This document shows positions 50,055-52,269 of a stretch of DNA of 52,269 nucleotides, piece after piece. Origin of the DNA: Tardiphaga sp. (lineage in GTDB: Bacteria; Pseudomonadota; Alphaproteobacteria; Rhizobiales; Xanthobacteraceae). The notes beneath the pieces were generated by a model. The model did not search any database and was not told the DNA's origin. It was given only the letters and a program-made list of their open reading frames with translations. The DNA is taken from positions 1-52,269 of the forward strand of contig JASBVG010000124.1 in NCBI GenBank assembly GCA_030147505.1. The letters run 5' to 3'. The number at the start of each line of letters is the position of its first letter. The stretch's first letter is position 1. Both the position numbers and the translations under genes were made by a program.

Positions 50055-50842
50055 GCGGCACTGCCTTCGCGCGAGGCCTTGCTGAACAGGCGGAAGAAGT
50101 TGTCCGTGGTCTGCTTGGCGAATTGTTCGTAAGAAACACCGCGCGTTTCGGCGAGCACCTTGGCGGTCTCCACCACATAGGACGGCTCGTTGCGCTTACC
50201 ACGCCATTTGCCGGGCGCCAGATATGGCGCATCGGTCTCGACCATGATGCGGTCGGCCGGGAGCTCCGCAGCGAGATCGCGCAGTTCCTGCGACTTCTTG
50301 AAGGTGATGATGCCGGTGAAGGAGATCGACAGCCCCATGTCGAGCGCCTTCATCGCCAGCTCGCGGCCGCCTGTGTAGCAATGAAGCACGGCCTTGAAAG
50401 CGCCCTTCGCCATCTCGTCCTCGAGAATGACGCCGCATTGTTCGTCGGCTTCCCGGGTGTGGATCACCAGCGGCAGACCGGTGGCGCGGGCTGCTGCGAT
50501 ATGGGCGCGAAAGCCCCTCTCCTGCGCCGCGGATGAGCCGTGCTCGTAGAAATTATCGAGCCCGGCTTCGCCGAGCGCGATCACTTTCGGATGCTTCGTC
50601 AGTTCGATCAGCTCGTCCGCGGAAAGGCCGTCTTCCTCGTCGGCATTGTGCGGATGGGTGCCGACCGAGCAATAGACATTCGGAAAGCGTTCGGCGATGG
50701 CCAGCAGCGCCGGCAGACGGCGGACGCGGGTGGAAATCGTCACCAGCTTACCGACGCCCGCAGCTTCCGCGCGGGCAACGATACCGTCGAGGTCCTCGGC
50801 GAAATCCGGGAAGTCGAGATGGCAGTGGCTATCGACGAGCAT
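50051..50842 (-). CDS. tatD: TatD family metal-dependent hydrolase
   Basis: TIM-barrel metal hydrolase, related to 3'-5' DNA/RNA exonucleases. DSHCHLDFPDF metal site at the N terminus, ALGEAGLDNFYEHGS, HTREAD, AVLHCYTGG, and VETDAPYLAP. 263 aa. 12 bp after metG and overlapping the MBL gene. The role in cell is debated (DNA repair or quality control). Confidence 0.95.
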   Translation of the reverse strand: MLVDSHCHLDFPDFAEDLDGIVARAEAAGVGKLVTISTRVRRLPALLAIAERFPNVYCSVGTHPHNADEEDGLSADELIELTKHPKVIALGEAGLDNFYEHGSSAAQERGFRAHIAAARATGLPLVIHTREADEQCGVILEDEMAKGAFKAVLHCYTGGRELAMKALDMGLSISFTGIITFKKSQELRDLAAELPADRIMVETDAPYLAPGKWRGKRNEPSYVVETAKVLAETRGVSYEQFAKQTTDNFFRLFSKASREGSAA

Positions 50843-50854
50843 TCCGAAAACTCT

Positions 50855-52269
50855 TCAGCTCGCGGCCGGCTCGACATAGCGCGGGAACACTCCAGTCGGG
50901 GTCGGCAGTTGCGTACCCGGCTTGATGCGGGTCGGGATGGCCGCGAAATTGCGCGCATCCTCGGCAATGCCGAGAACGTCGAGCAGTTTGGCGCAGGAGG
51001 CCGGCATCACCGGCTGCGCGAGGATCGCGACCTGACGCACCACTTCCGCCGTGGTGTAGAGCACCGTGGCCTGCTTCTGCGGATCTGTCTTGGCCAGCGC
51101 CCATGGTGCCTCGCCCGCAAAATAACGATTGGCCTCCGCGACTACGGCCCAGATCGCATTCAGCGCCTGATGGATCTGCTGCGTCGCCATGGCGCTTCGC
51201 GCCTGCTCCAGCATGGCGTCGGCCTGAGCGAGGATCGCCTTGTCGTTGTCGCTGAACTCGCCCGGCTTCGGCAGCGCGCCGCCATACTGCTTGGCGATCA
51301 TCGACAGCGAACGCTGGGCGAGATTGCCGAGATCATTGGCGAGATCGGCATTGGTGCGGTTGACGATGGCTTCGTGGCTATAGCTGCCGTCCTGCCCGAA
51401 CGAGACTTCGCGCAGCAGGAAATAGCGCAGCTGATCGACGCCATACTGCTCGGCAAGATTGAAGGGATCAACGACATTGCCGACCGACTTCGACATCTTC
51501 TCGCCCCTGTTGAACAGGAAGCCATGGGCATAGACGCGCTTCTGCACCGGAATGCCGGCCGACATCAGGAAGGCCGGCCAATACACTGCGTGGAAACGGA
51601 TGATGTCCTTGCCGATGATGTGGACGTCGGCGGGCCAGTATTTCCAGTTGCTGTCGGCCTCGTCGGGGAAGCCGACGCCGGTGATGTAATTGGTCAGCGC
51701 ATCGACCCAGACATACATCACATGCTTGTCGTTGCCGGGCACCTTGATGCCCCAGTCGAAAGTGGTGCGCGAAATCGACAGGTCTTTCAGGCCGCCTTTG
51801 ACGAAGCTCGTGACTTCATTCTTGCGGGATTCCGGCCCGATGAAATCGGTGGACTCGTAAAGCGCGAGCAGCTTGTCTTCATATTTCGACAGCCGGAAGA
51901 AGTAGCTGGACTCCTCGACCCACTCGACCGGCGTCCCCTGCGGGCCACGGCGGACCTTGTCCTCGCCGACGGTGGTCTCATCCTCGGCATAATAGGCTTC
52001 ATCACGGACGGAATACCAGCCGGCATAGCTATCGAGATAGATGTCACCATTCGCTTCCATCCGCTTCCACAGCTCCTGCGACGAGCGATGATGCTGCTCC
52101 TCGGAGGTGCGGATGAAGCGGTCATAGGAGATGTTCAGGACGCCATCCATCTCCTTGAAGCGAGCGGCATTGCGCGTGGCGAGTTCGGTAACCGGCAGGT
52201 TTTCGCGCGCCGCCGTCTGCACCATCTTCTGACCGTGTTCGTCGGTGCCCGTCAGGAAGAACACGTCCT
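50855..52269 (-). CDS. metG: methionine--tRNA ligase, 5' part beyond the window
   Basis: Partial gene running off the right edge; the missing part includes the N terminus with HIGH. Visible: DVFFLTGTDEHGQKMVQTA, FIRTSEEQHHRSSQELW, the editing/substrate block VMYVWVDALTNYITGVG, KMSKS in GEKMSKSVGNVVDP, and an anticodon-binding C-terminal domain ending FPRYVEPAAS. It lacks the extra C-terminal EMAP domain of the E. coli enzyme, as in many alphaproteobacteria. First gene of metG-tatD-MBL. Confidence 0.97.
   Translation of the reverse strand, partial: DVFFLTGTDEHGQKMVQTAARENLPVTELATRNAARFKEMDGVLNISYDRFIRTSEEQHHRSSQELWKRMEANGDIYLDSYAGWYSVRDEAYYAEDETTVGEDKVRRGPQGTPVEWVEESSYFFRLSKYEDKLLALYESTDFIGPESRKNEVTSFVKGGLKDLSISRTTFDWGIKVPGNDKHVMYVWVDALTNYITGVGFPDEADSNWKYWPADVHIIGKDIIRFHAVYWPAFLMSAGIPVQKRVYAHGFLFNRGEKMSKSVGNVVDPFNLAEQYGVDQLRYFLLREVSFGQDGSYSHEAIVNRTNADLANDLGNLAQRSLSMIAKQYGGALPKPGEFSDNDKAILAQADAMLEQARSAMATQQIHQALNAIWAVVAEANRYFAGEAPWALAKTDPQKQATVLYTTAEVVRQVAILAQPVMPASCAKLLDVLGIAEDARNFAAIPTRIKPGTQLPTPTGVFPRYVEPAAS

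Overview
The window looks like a chromosomal segment of an alphaproteobacterium of the Bradyrhizobium/Rhodopseudomonas/Afipia/Tardiphaga group (Nitrobacteraceae). This rests on high GC, the gene order dusB-ntrB-ntrC-ntrY-ntrX-dat-hfq-hflX, a napEDABC operon without napF, a fused ispDF, a PopZ/DUF2497 protein, and the dense palindromic intergenic repeats typical of these genomes. Genus assignment is inference. I see no transposase, phage gene, CRISPR array or rRNA.

Layout. 1-1110: tRNA-Cys (cut by the window start), two small hypothetical genes and tRNA-Asn. 1259-4496: a shortened Pcm-like methyltransferase, a TolC-family outer-membrane channel and a PopZ-like polar organiser. 4500-11829: valS (with a tRNA-Lys half and two hairpins upstream), a 3-methyladenine glycosylase, lipA, a COQ10/RatA-type START protein, a CinA/PncC amidohydrolase and bifunctional ispDF. 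12061-22386: the nitrogen-control block dusB-ntrBC-ntrYX, then D-amino-acid aminotransferase, hfq and hflX. 22515-24141: mazG and queC.

24255-30734 is a catabolic cluster. A DapA-family aldolase/lyase and an SDR dehydrogenase diverge from a FadR-type regulator, a GlcD-type FAD oxidase and two tandem TTT (Bug-type) solute-binding proteins. 30911-35079 is the periplasmic nitrate reductase operon napEDABC, read leftward, with a divergent Crp/Fnr regulator and an FNR/NNR-like box between them. 36196-38787: a serine beta-lactamase-like hydrolase and an Xre/RES toxin-antitoxin pair. 39007-45396: an SDR diverging from a TRAP system (DctP plus fused DctQM), an acyl-CoA ligase and an NAD(P)-binding protein.

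45437-49191 is the least explained part. All genes there read leftward: an OmpR-type response regulator, its histidine kinase, a small outer-membrane beta-barrel and three tiny secreted or membrane proteins, one with a duplicated C-X12-C motif. GCTGAAC motifs in two of the intergenic regions suggest one envelope regulon. The window ends with an MBL hydrolase, tatD and metG (cut by the window end), a housekeeping set.

Five of the seven convergent gene junctions hold palindromic repeats that probably also act as two-way terminators. Function names come from motif and family recognition by eye; no database search was run.
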